A DNA stretch of 64,000 bases from an uncultured Propionivibrio sp. Its GTDB lineage: Bacteria > Pseudomonadota > Gammaproteobacteria > Burkholderiales > Rhodocyclaceae. The notes beneath the pieces are model-generated. The model had not been told where the DNA came from, searched no databases, and was given only the letters and a program-made list of their open reading frames with translations. The translations under genes were made by a program, and so were the position numbers. The stretch covers positions 1 through 64,000 of the forward strand of contig NZ_OY762656.1 of assembly GCF_963666255.1 (NCBI RefSeq), given 5' to 3'. Positions 8,503-17,903 of this stretch are shown here, one piece after another. Positions within the stretch are counted from its first letter, which is position 1. Every line of letters begins with the position of its first letter.

Positions 8503-8949
8503 TCAGGCGTTGCTTCCTCCGCCGCAAATCATCGAAAACCGGTGCACATCGTCGCGACGCGTCCAGCCGGCGGCGGCCCAGAAGGCATTGCCATCGGCAT
8601 TGCTGCGGAAAACATCGACATGGGTCTTGTGGATGCCAAGCGCTTCGAGCGCGGCCAGGCAGCGCGCCACCAGGGCGCTGGCGATGCCCCGGCGCCGGCA
8701 CTCCGCATCGACGGCCAGGTGATAAAGCGCACCGCGCCGGCCGTCGTGCCCGGCCATCAGGCAACCGACGAGGCGACCGTCCTGTTCGGCGACGAAGCTG
8801 AGCTCGGGATTGTGTTCGAGGAAGCGCGCGATCGCCGCCTCGCTGTCGGCCTCGCGCACCGACACGCCAGGCGTGCGGCGCATCAGGCCGAGCACCGCCT
8901 CGTAATCGGAAAGCATCATCTCGCGCAGCTGGAAGGGGTCGGGCTTCAT
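8503..8949 (-). CDS. GNAT-family N-acetyltransferase
   Basis: A 148-residue acetyltransferase. Acetyl-CoA binding motif A is visible as LYHLAVDAECRRRGIASALV (R-x-x-G-x-A loop), followed by the typical C-terminal motif B region with THVDVFRSNADGNAFWAAAGW. Within GNATs the pattern NxxAxxFWxxxGW fits small-molecule or protein N-acetyltransferases; the substrate cannot be told. I use ATG 8949 because upstream residues in this frame look non-coding. It is the first gene of a minus-strand run with the alkaline phosphatase and is divergent from the liv operon. Confidence 0.8.
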   Translation of the reverse strand: MKPDPFQLREMMLSDYEAVLGLMRRTPGVSVREADSEAAIARFLEHNPELSFVAEQDGRLVGCLMAGHDGRRGALYHLAVDAECRRRGIASALVARCLAALEALGIHKTHVDVFRSNADGNAFWAAAGWTRRDDVHRFSMICGGGSNA

Positions 8950-9089
8950 GGCATCGGCGTGGACAAGGCAGGGCGGCCGCCGATGACACCGGCAACCGCC
9001 CGAAAAGCCATTCATCGTCACACTATACGCCGATCGTCGCCGCAACGACCGCCAGCATCACTCAATCAGTTGAAACACAAGGCCTTCCC

Positions 9090-9118
9090 TTGACCCGAGA
9101 ACCGTTTTCAACTAACCT
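9090..9118 (+). promoter_or_regulatory. predicted sigma-70 promoter of livK
   Basis: TTGACC at 9090-9095 and TAACCT at 9113-9118 are separated by exactly 17 bases. They lie about 40 bases upstream of the livK ribosome site, in a local AT-rich patch. The -35 matches well and the -10 only partly. Confidence 0.5.
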
Positions 9119-9173
9119 TTTCCGGTTTTTTCCCCCCACCCGCTTTCGTCCGTCCGACGAGGAGATGATGACA

Positions 9174-10289
9174 ATGCATTCACTGAACCGGTTATCGCTG
9201 GCCGTGTTGCTGGCAACCGCACTGGCCGCGCCTGCTTTTGCTGCCGACACCCTGAAGATCGGCATCGCCGGCGCCCATACCGGCGATCTCGCCGCCTACG
9301 GCCTGCCGACGCGCGATGCCGCCGAAATGGTCGTCGCCGACGTCAACGCCAAGGGCGGGATCAATGGCAAGAAGGTCGAACTGCTGATGGGCGACGACCA
9401 GTGCAAGCCGGAAATCGCCACGAACGTCGCCACCAAGCTCGTCTCCGAAGGCGTCAACATCGTCATCGGTCACATCTGCTCGGGCGCCACCAAGGCCGCC
9501 CTCGGCATCTACAAGAGCGCCAAGGTCACGGTCATCAGCCCGTCGGCGACCAACCCGCCGCTGACCAAGAGCGGTGAATACCCGAACTTCTACCGCACGA
9601 TCGCCGCCGACGACGACCAGGGCGTCGCCGCCGCGCAATTCGTCGTCGACAAGCTCAACGCCCGCAAGATCGCCGTCATCCATGACAAGGGCGATTACGG
9701 CAAGGGTTTCGCCGACTTCTCGAAAGCGGCGATCGAAAAGGACGGCAAGGCCAAGGTCGTCATGTACGAAGGCATCCAGACCGGCGCCATGGACTACTCG
9801 GCCGTCATCCAGAAGCTGCGCAAGGAAGGCGCCGACGCCATCATCTTCGGCGGTTATCACCCCGAGGCCTCGAAGCTGATCTCGCAGATGCTCAAGAAGA
9901 AAATCAGCATTCCCTTCCTCGGCCCGGACGGCATCAAGGGCGACGGCTTCCTGAAGATCGCCGGCAAGGATGCTGAAGGCATCTACGCGACCGGCCCGAA
10001 GGACGTTTCGAAGTACCCGGTCAACGCCAAGGCACGCAGCGACTACAAGGCCAAGTACGGCAAGGAGCCGGGCACCTTCTTCGACCAGGCCTACGCCGCC
10101 ACCCAGGCCGCGCTCAACGCCGCCAAGGTCGCCGGTAGCGCCGACCAGGAAGCGCTGGCCAAGGCCCTCAAGAGCAGCCCCGTCGACACGCCGATCGGCA
10201 CCATCAAGTTCGACAAGAAGGGCGATGCCGAAGGCGCCGGTTTCTCGGTGTATCAGGTCAAGAACGGCGCTTTCGCCGAAGTGAAGTAA
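9174..10289 (+). CDS. livK: branched-chain amino-acid ABC transporter, periplasmic binding protein
   Basis: Captures Leu/Ile/Val or related compounds in the periplasm for the LivHMGF importer. It has 371 residues with a clear signal peptide ending APAFAADTLKIG. The mature part follows the type I periplasmic-binding fold: KIGIAGAHTGDLAAYG, NAKGGINGKKVELLMGDDQ, and GHICSGATKAAL followed by VISPSATNPPLT. GAGGAG at 9159-9164 is best spaced (9 bases) for ATG 9174; ATGs at 9165 and 9168 are too close. The permease and ATPase genes follow in the order livH, livM, livG, livF. A hairpin with a T run after the stop may make this gene more highly expressed than the rest. Confidence 0.92.
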   Translation: MHSLNRLSLAVLLATALAAPAFAADTLKIGIAGAHTGDLAAYGLPTRDAAEMVVADVNAKGGINGKKVELLMGDDQCKPEIATNVATKLVSEGVNIVIGHICSGATKAALGIYKSAKVTVISPSATNPPLTKSGEYPNFYRTIAADDDQGVAAAQFVVDKLNARKIAVIHDKGDYGKGFADFSKAAIEKDGKAKVVMYEGIQTGAMDYSAVIQKLRKEGADAIIFGGYHPEASKLISQMLKKKISIPFLGPDGIKGDGFLKIAGKDAEGIYATGPKDVSKYPVNAKARSDYKAKYGKEPGTFFDQAYAATQAALNAAKVAGSADQEALAKALKSSPVDTPIGTIKFDKKGDAEGAGFSVYQVKNGAFAEVK

Positions 10290-10314
10290 GCGCCGCGCCG
10301 ATTGCAAACGCATG

Positions 10315-10344
10315 CGGGAGGGGAACCCCCCTCCCGATTTTTTT
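10315..10344 (+). terminator. intrinsic terminator/attenuator between livK and livH
   Basis: A GC-rich hairpin, left arm CGGGAGGGG (10315-10323) and right arm CCCCTCCCG (10328-10336), is followed by a run of seven T. It sits in the 85-base gap after livK. Partial termination here is a common way to make more binding protein than permease. Confidence 0.8.
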
Positions 10345-10374
10345 GATTCCTCCAATTTCCCGACCGCCCACGCC

Positions 10375-11283
10375 ATGGATTATCAGTACCTGCTCGAGCT
10401 GTTTTGCGGCGGCGTCGTCAAGGGCAGCCTTTATGCCCTGATCGCGCTCGGCTACACGATGGTGTACGGCATCATCCAGCTGATCAATTTCGCCCACGGC
10501 GAAATCTACATGATCGGCGCCTTCGTCGCCTTCATCGTCGCCGGCATCCTCACTTTCAGCGGCTACAGCGGCCTTTCGGTGCTGTTGCTCGCCGCCGTCG
10601 TCGCCGTCATCTACGTCGCCGCCTACGGCTTCACGCTCGAGAAGATCGCCTACCGGCCGCTGCGCCACGCGCCGCGCCTGTCGCCGCTGATCAGCGCCAT
10701 CGGCGCCTCGATTTTCCTGACCAACTACGTGCAGCTCGTGCAGACGCCTGACTTCCTGCCCTTCCCCGAGCTGATCCCCGAATTCGAGTTCATGGCCGAC
10801 ATCTCGGGCCTCCTGAGCTCCGCCGACCTCGTCATCCTGGTCGTCACCGCGCTGACCATGATCGCCCTGACCGTGCTGATCAAGTTCACCCGCATCGGCA
10901 AGGCCATGCGCGCCACCCAGCAGGACATGATCATGGCGCGGCTGGTCGGCATCAACGTTGACCGTGTCATTTCCTGGACCTTCATCATCGGCTCGATACT
11001 GGCGGCCATCGCCGGCGTGCTGATCGGTTCGCGCAGCGGCCAGATCAACGCCGCGATCGGCTTCATGGCCGGCATCAAGGCCTTCACCGCCGCCGTACTC
11101 GGCGGCATCGGCAACATCCCCGGCGCCGTTCTGGGCGGCCTGCTCCTCGGCATTGCCGAGACCTTCGGCGCCGGCTACATCTCGAGCGCCTACGAAGACG
11201 TCTTCGCCTTCGCCCTGCTCGTCATCGTCCTCACGTTGCGCCCCGCCGGCCTGCTCGGCAAGGCAACCAAGCAGAAGGTATAA
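10375..11283 (+). CDS. livH: branched-chain amino-acid ABC transporter permease LivH
   Basis: Inner-membrane permease of 302 residues with about eight hydrophobic segments. Family features are the N-terminal GSLYALIALGYTMVYG and INFAHGEIYMIGAF, the cytoplasmic loop KFTRIGKAMRATQQD with ARLVGIN, and the coupling region FTAAVLGGIGNIPGAVLGG. Translation most likely begins at ATG 10375 (MDYQYLLELF); the upstream part of the frame covers the terminator. LivM begins four bases after its stop. It forms the membrane channel with LivM, energised by LivG and LivF. Confidence 0.93.
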   Translation: MDYQYLLELFCGGVVKGSLYALIALGYTMVYGIIQLINFAHGEIYMIGAFVAFIVAGILTFSGYSGLSVLLLAAVVAVIYVAAYGFTLEKIAYRPLRHAPRLSPLISAIGASIFLTNYVQLVQTPDFLPFPELIPEFEFMADISGLLSSADLVILVVTALTMIALTVLIKFTRIGKAMRATQQDMIMARLVGINVDRVISWTFIIGSILAAIAGVLIGSRSGQINAAIGFMAGIKAFTAAVLGGIGNIPGAVLGGLLLGIAETFGAGYISSAYEDVFAFALLVIVLTLRPAGLLGKATKQKV

Positions 11284-11287
11284 GGCC

Positions 11288-12538
11288 ATGACGCACTTCA
11301 AGAAATCGCTTGGCATCGGCCTCTGGTTCATGTTCCTGACGTTCCCGCTGATGGCGGTGCGCGTCAACACCATCGACAACGTCATTGAGTGGCGCTGGAG
11401 CAACGTGCTCTGGATCGGTCTCTGTGCCGCCGCCATTGCCTGGTTCTGGCAGTTCTCCATCGAGCGGCGCACGGCGCGCCATGCTGCCGCGATTGCCGAC
11501 CCGCATCCGCAAACCAAACAGCCTACGCTGGCGCAACGCCTTGCCGACGACCCGGTGCTGATGCGCCGTGCACTGATCGTTGCCGGCCTGCTTGCCGTGG
11601 CCTTTCCCTGGGTGACCTCGACGGCGCAGAACTTCTACCATATCAACGTCATGGTCAGCGCGCTGATCTTCGTTGTTCTCGGTCTCGGCCTCAACATCAC
11701 CGTCGGCCTCGCCGGCCTGCTCGACCTCGGTTACATCGCCTTCTTCGCCGTCGGCGCCTACACCTATGCACTGCTCGGCCAGCACTTCGCCCTCGGCTTC
11801 TGGGTCTGCCTGCCGCTCGGCGGCCTGATGAGCATGCTCTTCGGTGTCGTCCTCGGCTTCCCGATCCTGAGACTGCGCGGCGATTACCTCGCCATCGTCA
11901 CGCTCGGTTTCGGCTCGATCACCAAGATCATCCTCGAAAACTGGGACACGGCCTTCGGCGGCGCCGCTGGCATCGCCGGCATCGCCCGCCCGCAATTCTT
12001 CGGCATGACGCTCGAAGGACGCATGCAATCGGTCTATACCTATTACATCGTGCTGGCGCTCGTCGCGGCGACGATCTTCATCGTCACCCGGCTCAAGAAC
12101 TCGCGTATCGGCCGCGCCTGGATGGCGCTGCGCGAGGACGAGATCGCCTGCGAGGCGATGGGTGTGGACATGGCGCGTACCAAGCTCTCCGCCTATGCGC
12201 TCGGCGCCTTCTGGGCGGGGCTCGTCGGCGTCGTCTTCGCCGCGCACAACACCTTCATCAATCCTGACAGCTTCACCTTCATGGACTCGGCGATGGTCCT
12301 TGCCATGGTCGTGCTCGGCGGCATGGGCTCGATCCTCGGCGTCATCATCGCCGCGCTGACGCTCAAGCTGCTGCCCGAATACCTGCGCGCCTTCGCCGAG
12401 TACCGCATGCTCGTCTTCGGCGCCGTCATGGTGCTGATGATGATCTTCCGCCCGCAGGGACTGATCAACGACATGCGCCGCAACTACGAACTCGATACCG
12501 CCGATGACGCGGACGGAGGCGACGACAATGGCAAATGA
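11288..12538 (+). CDS. livM: branched-chain amino-acid ABC transporter permease LivM
   Basis: Second permease, 416 residues. It has an N-terminal extension of about 95 residues with two hydrophobic helices and a basic linker before the conserved LivM core, as in the longer proteobacterial LivM proteins. Core motifs are GLGLNITVGLAGLLDLGYIA, FPILRLRGDYLAIVTLGFG, the loop SRIGRAWMALREDEIACEAMG and VVLGGMGSILG. ATG 11288 lies four bases after the livH stop; its last codons overlap the livG start. The C-terminus is acidic (DTADDADGGDD). Confidence 0.93.
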   Translation: MTHFKKSLGIGLWFMFLTFPLMAVRVNTIDNVIEWRWSNVLWIGLCAAAIAWFWQFSIERRTARHAAAIADPHPQTKQPTLAQRLADDPVLMRRALIVAGLLAVAFPWVTSTAQNFYHINVMVSALIFVVLGLGLNITVGLAGLLDLGYIAFFAVGAYTYALLGQHFALGFWVCLPLGGLMSMLFGVVLGFPILRLRGDYLAIVTLGFGSITKIILENWDTAFGGAAGIAGIARPQFFGMTLEGRMQSVYTYYIVLALVAATIFIVTRLKNSRIGRAWMALREDEIACEAMGVDMARTKLSAYALGAFWAGLVGVVFAAHNTFINPDSFTFMDSAMVLAMVVLGGMGSILGVIIAALTLKLLPEYLRAFAEYRMLVFGAVMVLMMIFRPQGLINDMRRNYELDTADDADGGDDNGK

Positions 12539-13328
12539 GCGCCGCAAACTGCTGGAAGTGTCCGGCCTGACCATGGATTTCGGCGGGCTGCGCGCGATTG
12601 ACTCGGTCGGCCTCGAAATAAACGCCGGCGAAATCGTCGCGCTGATCGGCCCGAACGGCGCCGGCAAGACAACGTTCTTCAACTGCGTCACCGGCATCTA
12701 CACACCGACCGGCGGCGACATCGTCATATCGCCGCCAGACGGCAGCCGCCGCCGCATCAACGGGCTCAAGCCGAATACCATCACCTCGCTCGGCATGGCG
12801 CGCACCTTCCAGAACATCCGGCTGTTCCCGGCCATGACGGTGCTTGAGAATGTCATGATCGGGCGCCACTGCCGGACGCGCAGTTCGATTCTCGACGTCG
12901 TCATCGGCGGCGCGCGCACCCGTCGGGAAGAACGCGAAACCGTAGCGACGAGCTACCGCCTGCTCGAGAAGGTCGGCCTCGCCGACTTGGCCGGCGAATA
13001 CGCGCGCAACCTTTCCTATGGCGCCCAACGCCGGCTCGAAATCGCCCGTGCGCTGGCAACCGAACCTTTCCTGCTGCTGCTCGACGAACCGGCGGCCGGC
13101 ATGAACCCGCAGGAAACGCTGGAACTCGACGCGCTGATCGCCCGCATCCGCGCCGACGACCAGCTCGCCATCCTGCTCATCGAACACGACATGAAGCTGG
13201 TGATGAACATTTCCGACCGCATCTACGTCATGGAATACGGCAAGAAGATCGCCGAAGGCACGCCGCGCGAAATCAAGGAAAACCCAAAGGTCATCGAGGC
13301 CTATCTCGGCGAGGAAGCCCATGCTTGA
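12528..13328 (+). CDS. livG: branched-chain amino-acid ABC transporter ATPase LivG
   Basis: ATP-binding subunit of 266 residues. Walker A is GPNGAGKT, the Q-loop region is ARTFQNIRLF, the ABC signature is LSYGAQRRLEIARAL (YG replaces SG, usual in LivG), and Walker B is LLLLDEPAAGMNP with the H-loop in LIEHDMKLV. ATG 12528 has GGAGG eight bases upstream, so the gene starts inside the end of livM; its stop overlaps the start of livF by eight bases. It drives transport with LivF. Confidence 0.95.
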   Translation: MANERRKLLEVSGLTMDFGGLRAIDSVGLEINAGEIVALIGPNGAGKTTFFNCVTGIYTPTGGDIVISPPDGSRRRINGLKPNTITSLGMARTFQNIRLFPAMTVLENVMIGRHCRTRSSILDVVIGGARTRREERETVATSYRLLEKVGLADLAGEYARNLSYGAQRRLEIARALATEPFLLLLDEPAAGMNPQETLELDALIARIRADDQLAILLIEHDMKLVMNISDRIYVMEYGKKIAEGTPREIKENPKVIEAYLGEEAHA

Positions 13329-14028
13329 ACTGCGCGATATCCAGACGTATTACGGCGCGATCCAGGCGCTCAAGAACGTTTCGCTGAACATCGGCGAAGG
13401 CGAGATCGTCACGCTGATCGGCGCCAACGGCGCCGGCAAGAGCACGACCCTGATGTCGATCTGCGGCGTGACGCCGCCGCGGCGGGGCGAGATCCTCTTT
13501 CGCGGCGAACCGATCCAGCGGCGCAGCGCCGAGGACATCGTCCGGCTCGGCATCTGTCAGGTGCCGGAAGGACGCCACATCTTCCCGCAGATGAGCGTGC
13601 TCGAAAACCTCGAGATGGGCGCCTACCTGCGCCGTGACGCCGACGGCATCAAACGCGACATCGCCGAGGCCTTTGAACGTTTCCCGATCCTCGGACGGCG
13701 GCGCAACCAGGCCGGCGGCACGCTTTCGGGCGGCGAACAGCAGATGCTGGCGATCTCACGCGCGTTGCTCTCGCGCCCCTCGCTGCTCCTGCTCGATGAA
13801 CCGTCGCTCGGCCTCGCGCCGCTGATCATCAAGCAGATCTTCGAGATCATCAAGCAGATCAATGCGGAGCACGGCACCACCGTCTTCCTCGTCGAACAGA
13901 ACGCCAACCAGGCGCTCAAGATCGCGCACCGCGGCTATGTCATGGAGAACGGCGCGATCACGCTCGAAGACCGCGCCGAAGCCCTGCTCAGCAACGAAGA
14001 CGTCAAGCGCGCCTACCTCGGCATCTGA
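13321..14028 (+). CDS. livF: branched-chain amino-acid ABC transporter ATPase LivF
   Basis: Second ATPase, 235 residues, the usual LivF length. Walker A is GANGAGKST, the Q-loop region is CQVPEGRHIFPQMSVLENL, the signature is LSGGEQQMLAISRAL, Walker B is LLLLDEPSLGLAP and the H-switch region FLVEQNANQAL has Gln in place of His, as is normal for LivF. GAGGAA precedes ATG 13321 within the end of livG. It ends the operon; a GC-rich hairpin follows a few bases later. Confidence 0.95.
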   Translation: MLELRDIQTYYGAIQALKNVSLNIGEGEIVTLIGANGAGKSTTLMSICGVTPPRRGEILFRGEPIQRRSAEDIVRLGICQVPEGRHIFPQMSVLENLEMGAYLRRDADGIKRDIAEAFERFPILGRRRNQAGGTLSGGEQQMLAISRALLSRPSLLLLDEPSLGLAPLIIKQIFEIIKQINAEHGTTVFLVEQNANQALKIAHRGYVMENGAITLEDRAEALLSNEDVKRAYLGI

Positions 14029-14034
14029 CGCCCG

Positions 14035-14052
14035 GGCGGGCGATTGCCCGCC
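14035..14052 (+). terminator. hairpin after livF
   Basis: GGCGGGC (14035-14041), loop GATT, GCCCGCC (14046-14052), seven bases after the livF stop. There is no T run, so it is at most a weak or Rho-assisted terminator. Confidence 0.45.
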
Positions 14053-14179
14053 GACTGACCGGTCCTGCCGTTGATCGCCGATGGCGACCATGTCATGTGC
14101 TGGCTGAAGGACCCATGCCAATGGACTTGCCGCGGGCGCCTGCCCTGTCGAGGCACAAACGCCTCGGTAAAACAGGCCG

Positions 14180-17100
14180 TCAATCAATCAGCAGCATCAA
14201 GGCGTTGAATTCGTCGAACAACCGATCGACGTGCGCCTGCAGCCTGCCCAGCCGCGCCTCGACTTCGTCGCTGCCCCGGCCTTCGCGATGCGCTTCGAGT
14301 ATCCGCTCGGCCAGCGCATTCGCCGTCAGATGACACGACTCAAGAGAGTCCAGATGTCCGGCTGCAGCCGGATTTGCCGCCCTCAACGCGCGCAGACACT
14401 GCGACAGACGGCATTTGCCATGGTCATGAACCGGCCGCTCGCCCTGGCCGCGCAGATAGGCTGCCAGCGCCGCCACCCAGGCGCGATGCTCGATGATGGC
14501 GAACAGCGGCGGCAAATGTTCGCGGCGCAGCGCCCGCACGCCCAGCCATTGCGGGTCGGGCTGCCAAGTCGAGATCCAGCCCGGCACGTCGGCAGCCGGC
14601 ATCGGCACGGCGATGCCGTAGCCCTGCGCCAGATCGCAGCCCAATTGCTGCAGCAGGCGCCCGTGCGCAACCGTCTCGACACCTTCGGCGATGACCTGCT
14701 TGCGGAAGGCGCCGGCCATGCTGATCATGCCTTCGAGGATGGTCAGGTCATCGGGATCTTCGAGCATGTCGCGGACAAAGCTCTGGTCGATCTTGAGCTG
14801 ATTGACCGACAGGCGCTTGAGATAACTCAGCGAGGAGTAGCCGGTGCCAAAATCGTCGAGCGAGAAATTCACCCCGAACTCCTGGCATTCGGCGATGATC
14901 CGGCACACGCCGGCCATGTCTTCGAGCGCGCTGGTTTCCAGGATTTCGATATCGAGCCGCTCGGCCATGATATCGGGATATTCCGCGAGAATGGAACGCA
15001 AGCGTTGCGCGAAATCGCGCTGCTGCAACTGGCGTGCACCGACGTTCACGCTGACAGCGAGTTCGACGCCGTCCTTTTGCCACGCCTGCAATTGGGCCAG
15101 CGCCGTGCGGATCACCCATTCGCCCAGTTCGATCGCCAGCGGCTGGTTCTCGACCACCGGCAGGAACAGGCCGGGTGGCACCAGACCGCGCGTCGGATGC
15201 CGCCAGCGGATCAGCGCCTCGACGCCGACGACGGCACCGCTGCCCATGCTGACCTTGGGCTGGTAATAGAGCACGAACTCTCCGGCGGCCAGTCCGCGGC
15301 GCACATCTTCGATGCTCTCGTGAATGTCGCGAACGCTGCGATGCAGGTCCTGATCGAAGATGTGGTAACGGTTCTTGCCAAGCAGCTTCGACTGGTACAT
15401 GGCCTGATCGGCCTGGCGCATCAATTGATCGGCATTGACCTCCTCGGCCTGCGGATAGAACGTGACGCCAAGGCTGGCGGTCACCTGCAGGGCTATGCCA
15501 TCGACGGTATGCGCCTGCGCGGCGGCATCGAGCAGCCGATTCAGCAGGGGCACGCAATCGGCATTGTCGCCGAGATCCGAGATGACGGCGACAAACTCGT
15601 CGCCACCGATCCGCGCCAGCGTATCGACGTCACGCAGCGTCAGCCGCATGCGGCTCGACAAGGCTACCAGCAGGTCGTCGCCGACCTTGTGGCCATACGT
15701 GTCATTGACCGCCTTGAACCCGTCGAGATCGAGGCAGACGACGGCAACACGCCGTTTGTGCCGGTTGGCCTGCGACAAGGCCTGCTGCAGGCGGTCGGCG
15801 AGCAGCACCCGGTTCGGCAACGTCGTCAGCAGGTCATAATGCGCCATCTGCCGCAGCTGCGCCTCGTGCTCCTTCATCGGCGTGATGTCGGTAAACATGG
15901 CGACGTAATGCAGCGTCTTGCCGCTGTCATCGCGCACGGCGCTGATCGTGAGCAGCTCCGGATACAGCTCGCCGTTCTTGCGCCGGTTCCATATCTCGCC
16001 TGACCAGAATCCGGCCTCGATGAGATCGCGCCACATCGCCGCATAGAATTCAGGCGGATGGTGTTCGGATTTTATGATGCGGGGATTGCGCCCGAGCGCT
16101 TCTTCGCGGCGATAACCGGTGATACGCGTGAAGGCCTCGTTGACGTCGATGATGGTCCCGTCGGCGGCGGTGATGGTGATGCCCTCGCGGGCATGCGAGA
16201 AGACGCTGGCGGCGAGCTGCAGTTGTTGCTCGCTCTGCTTGCGCGCATCGATGTCGGCGATGACGCCGACCAAGCCCTGACGCACGTTGTTGGCATCGAA
16301 CAGGCTGCGGCCGTTGAGATGCCCCCAGAACAAGGATCCGTCCGAGCGCCAGTAGCGCCGGTCGGTATCGACCGCGGTGATTTCGCTCGAAAGCAGCTTG
16401 AGCATGCGCTCGCGTCCGATCTCGCGTTCGCTCGGATGGACGAGATCGACATAGGGACGTCCGACCAGCGAGTCGTCGGGATAGCCGAACATTTCGTGCA
16501 TGCGCCGGTTGGCCAGCGTGAGGCGGCCTTCGAGGTCGACGAGGAAGATCGCCACGCTCGAGGTATCGAGAATCTGGCGCAACAGTGTCTTGCGCTGGCC
16601 GAGGTTCTGCAGCAGCGTATTGAAGGCGGTCACCAGCTGGCCGATCTCGTCGTTGCGCACCACCGGTAGCGGCTGTTCCTCGCCCGACGCCTCCGAGAAG
16701 CTGCCGAGCGCTTCGGTCGCGTCGATCAGTGGCGCCACCTGGCGCTTCAGGAAAAACCAGATGAACGAACCGGCCAGCAGCGTCAGGACCACCGTCGCCA
16801 GCACGATCCGCCGCTCCATTTCGCGGATCGGCAAGAAGGCCTCGTCGGTCGGCAACAGCGCGGCGACATACCAGCCGGCAGACGGTATCCCTTTGGCCGA
16901 TGCCAGCATTTCGCGACCATGCTGATTGACGGTCACGCCGAAGCCCTCATAGCCGCCGATAAAGCGGTCGATCAGGGAGATCTGGCCCGGCGGCGGTAGC
17001 GACTCCATGACACGTGCCTTGTCAGTTGCCGTCGCCACCAGGCGCAGGCGCGGTACGACGAGCAGATAGCCACCGGTACGGCCGTATTGCACTGTCGTGA

Positions 17101-17713
17101 TCTGGTCGAGGAAATTGTCCTTTTCCATATTGACGACGCCGGCCAGCATGCCAATGACGTGGTCGCCGCGATCACGGATCGGCACCGCGATAACGACGAT
17201 CGGCACCTTGAGCGTGCGCCCGACGATCGGGTCGCTGATGACCGGCCGGCCTTCGCGCAGTACGATCCGCGCGTATTCGCGATCGCTGTAGTTGACGCCG
17301 ACCCGCTCGGGCGCGGTTGGCACCGCGGCAATGGCAACGCCGTCGAGCCCGGTCGCGAAGGTGCCGCCGTTGAACTTGGCCTCGATATCCTTCCATCGGT
17401 CGAGATGCGCCTGCATCGCCGCCGGTCCGGCCTGCATCGCCGCGCCGGCCTGGTGCGCCACTTCGTCGAGTGCAATCACGCGATCCGAAAATTCGTGATT
17501 GACGCGGTCGGCGACCAGCGTCACCGTCGAGAACTGCTGTTCGCCGAGCAGGCGGACCATGTCGCCACGCAGGTAATGGCTGGCATAAAAAGTCAGCGAC
17601 CAAATCCCGGCGACAAAAATCGCCAGCGTCACGACGATGGTCTTGGTGCGCAGCGACCGCCACGACACGCGCAACACGTCAAGCACACGGGATACGCCGG
17701 GAAACGGGCTCAT
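14180..17713 (-). CDS. Cache-HAMP-PAS-PAS-GGDEF-EAL protein with CZB-like C-terminus
   Basis: A large membrane sensor (about 1177 residues) that can make and/or break c-di-GMP. In order: membrane helix (about 25-45), periplasmic Cache-like sensor (to about 300), second helix, HAMP-like linker, two PAS domains (about 385-630), GGDEF with RIGGDEF and an RDVD I-site, then EAL with GVEALIRW, DDFGTGYSS, QLKIDQSFV and EGVET, so both catalytic sites look intact. The last 100 residues begin HRAW and contain DHGKCRLSQ and two further His (GHLDS, SCHLT), the pattern of a chemoreceptor zinc-binding (CZB) domain. ATG 17713 is used; GTG 17722 is possible. It is a single gene, convergent with the liv operon. 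The CZB call is by motif only. Confidence 0.85.
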   Translation of the reverse strand: MSPFPGVSRVLDVLRVSWRSLRTKTIVVTLAIFVAGIWSLTFYASHYLRGDMVRLLGEQQFSTVTLVADRVNHEFSDRVIALDEVAHQAGAAMQAGPAAMQAHLDRWKDIEAKFNGGTFATGLDGVAIAAVPTAPERVGVNYSDREYARIVLREGRPVISDPIVGRTLKVPIVVIAVPIRDRGDHVIGMLAGVVNMEKDNFLDQITTVQYGRTGGYLLVVPRLRLVATATDKARVMESLPPPGQISLIDRFIGGYEGFGVTVNQHGREMLASAKGIPSAGWYVAALLPTDEAFLPIREMERRIVLATVVLTLLAGSFIWFFLKRQVAPLIDATEALGSFSEASGEEQPLPVVRNDEIGQLVTAFNTLLQNLGQRKTLLRQILDTSSVAIFLVDLEGRLTLANRRMHEMFGYPDDSLVGRPYVDLVHPSEREIGRERMLKLLSSEITAVDTDRRYWRSDGSLFWGHLNGRSLFDANNVRQGLVGVIADIDARKQSEQQLQLAASVFSHAREGITITAADGTIIDVNEAFTRITGYRREEALGRNPRIIKSEHHPPEFYAAMWRDLIEAGFWSGEIWNRRKNGELYPELLTISAVRDDSGKTLHYVAMFTDITPMKEHEAQLRQMAHYDLLTTLPNRVLLADRLQQALSQANRHKRRVAVVCLDLDGFKAVNDTYGHKVGDDLLVALSSRMRLTLRDVDTLARIGGDEFVAVISDLGDNADCVPLLNRLLDAAAQAHTVDGIALQVTASLGVTFYPQAEEVNADQLMRQADQAMYQSKLLGKNRYHIFDQDLHRSVRDIHESIEDVRRGLAAGEFVLYYQPKVSMGSGAVVGVEALIRWRHPTRGLVPPGLFLPVVENQPLAIELGEWVIRTALAQLQAWQKDGVELAVSVNVGARQLQQRDFAQRLRSILAEYPDIMAERLDIEILETSALEDMAGVCRIIAECQEFGVNFSLDDFGTGYSSLSYLKRLSVNQLKIDQSFVRDMLEDPDDLTILEGMISMAGAFRKQVIAEGVETVAHGRLLQQLGCDLAQGYGIAVPMPAADVPGWISTWQPDPQWLGVRALRREHLPPLFAIIEHRAWVAALAAYLRGQGERPVHDHGKCRLSQCLRALRAANPAAAGHLDSLESCHLTANALAERILEAHREGRGSDEVEARLGRLQAHVDRLFDEFNALMLLID

Positions 17714-17832
17714 GCCTCTCACTCACTTGCCATCGATAGACCGCTGCCCGCCGGTCGGCGGCAGTCGATCGCCATACGCGCATTGTCGCACTACCGCCCA
17801 CCTCCCGCGCAAGCCATCACACGGGTTCCTGC

Positions 17833-17861
17833 AAAAAAAAGGGCATCGCCAAGCGATGCCC
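17833..17861 (-). terminator. intrinsic terminator of the enolase gene
   Basis: On the minus strand a perfect nine-base-pair stem, GGGCATCGC and GCGATGCCC with a three-base loop, is followed by eight T. It lies about 40 bases after the enolase stop and is one of the clearest terminators in the window. Confidence 0.9.
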
Positions 17862-17903
17862 TCCGCGTATTCCCCGTCGCCGGGGAAAATGACTCCGTCC
17901 TGC

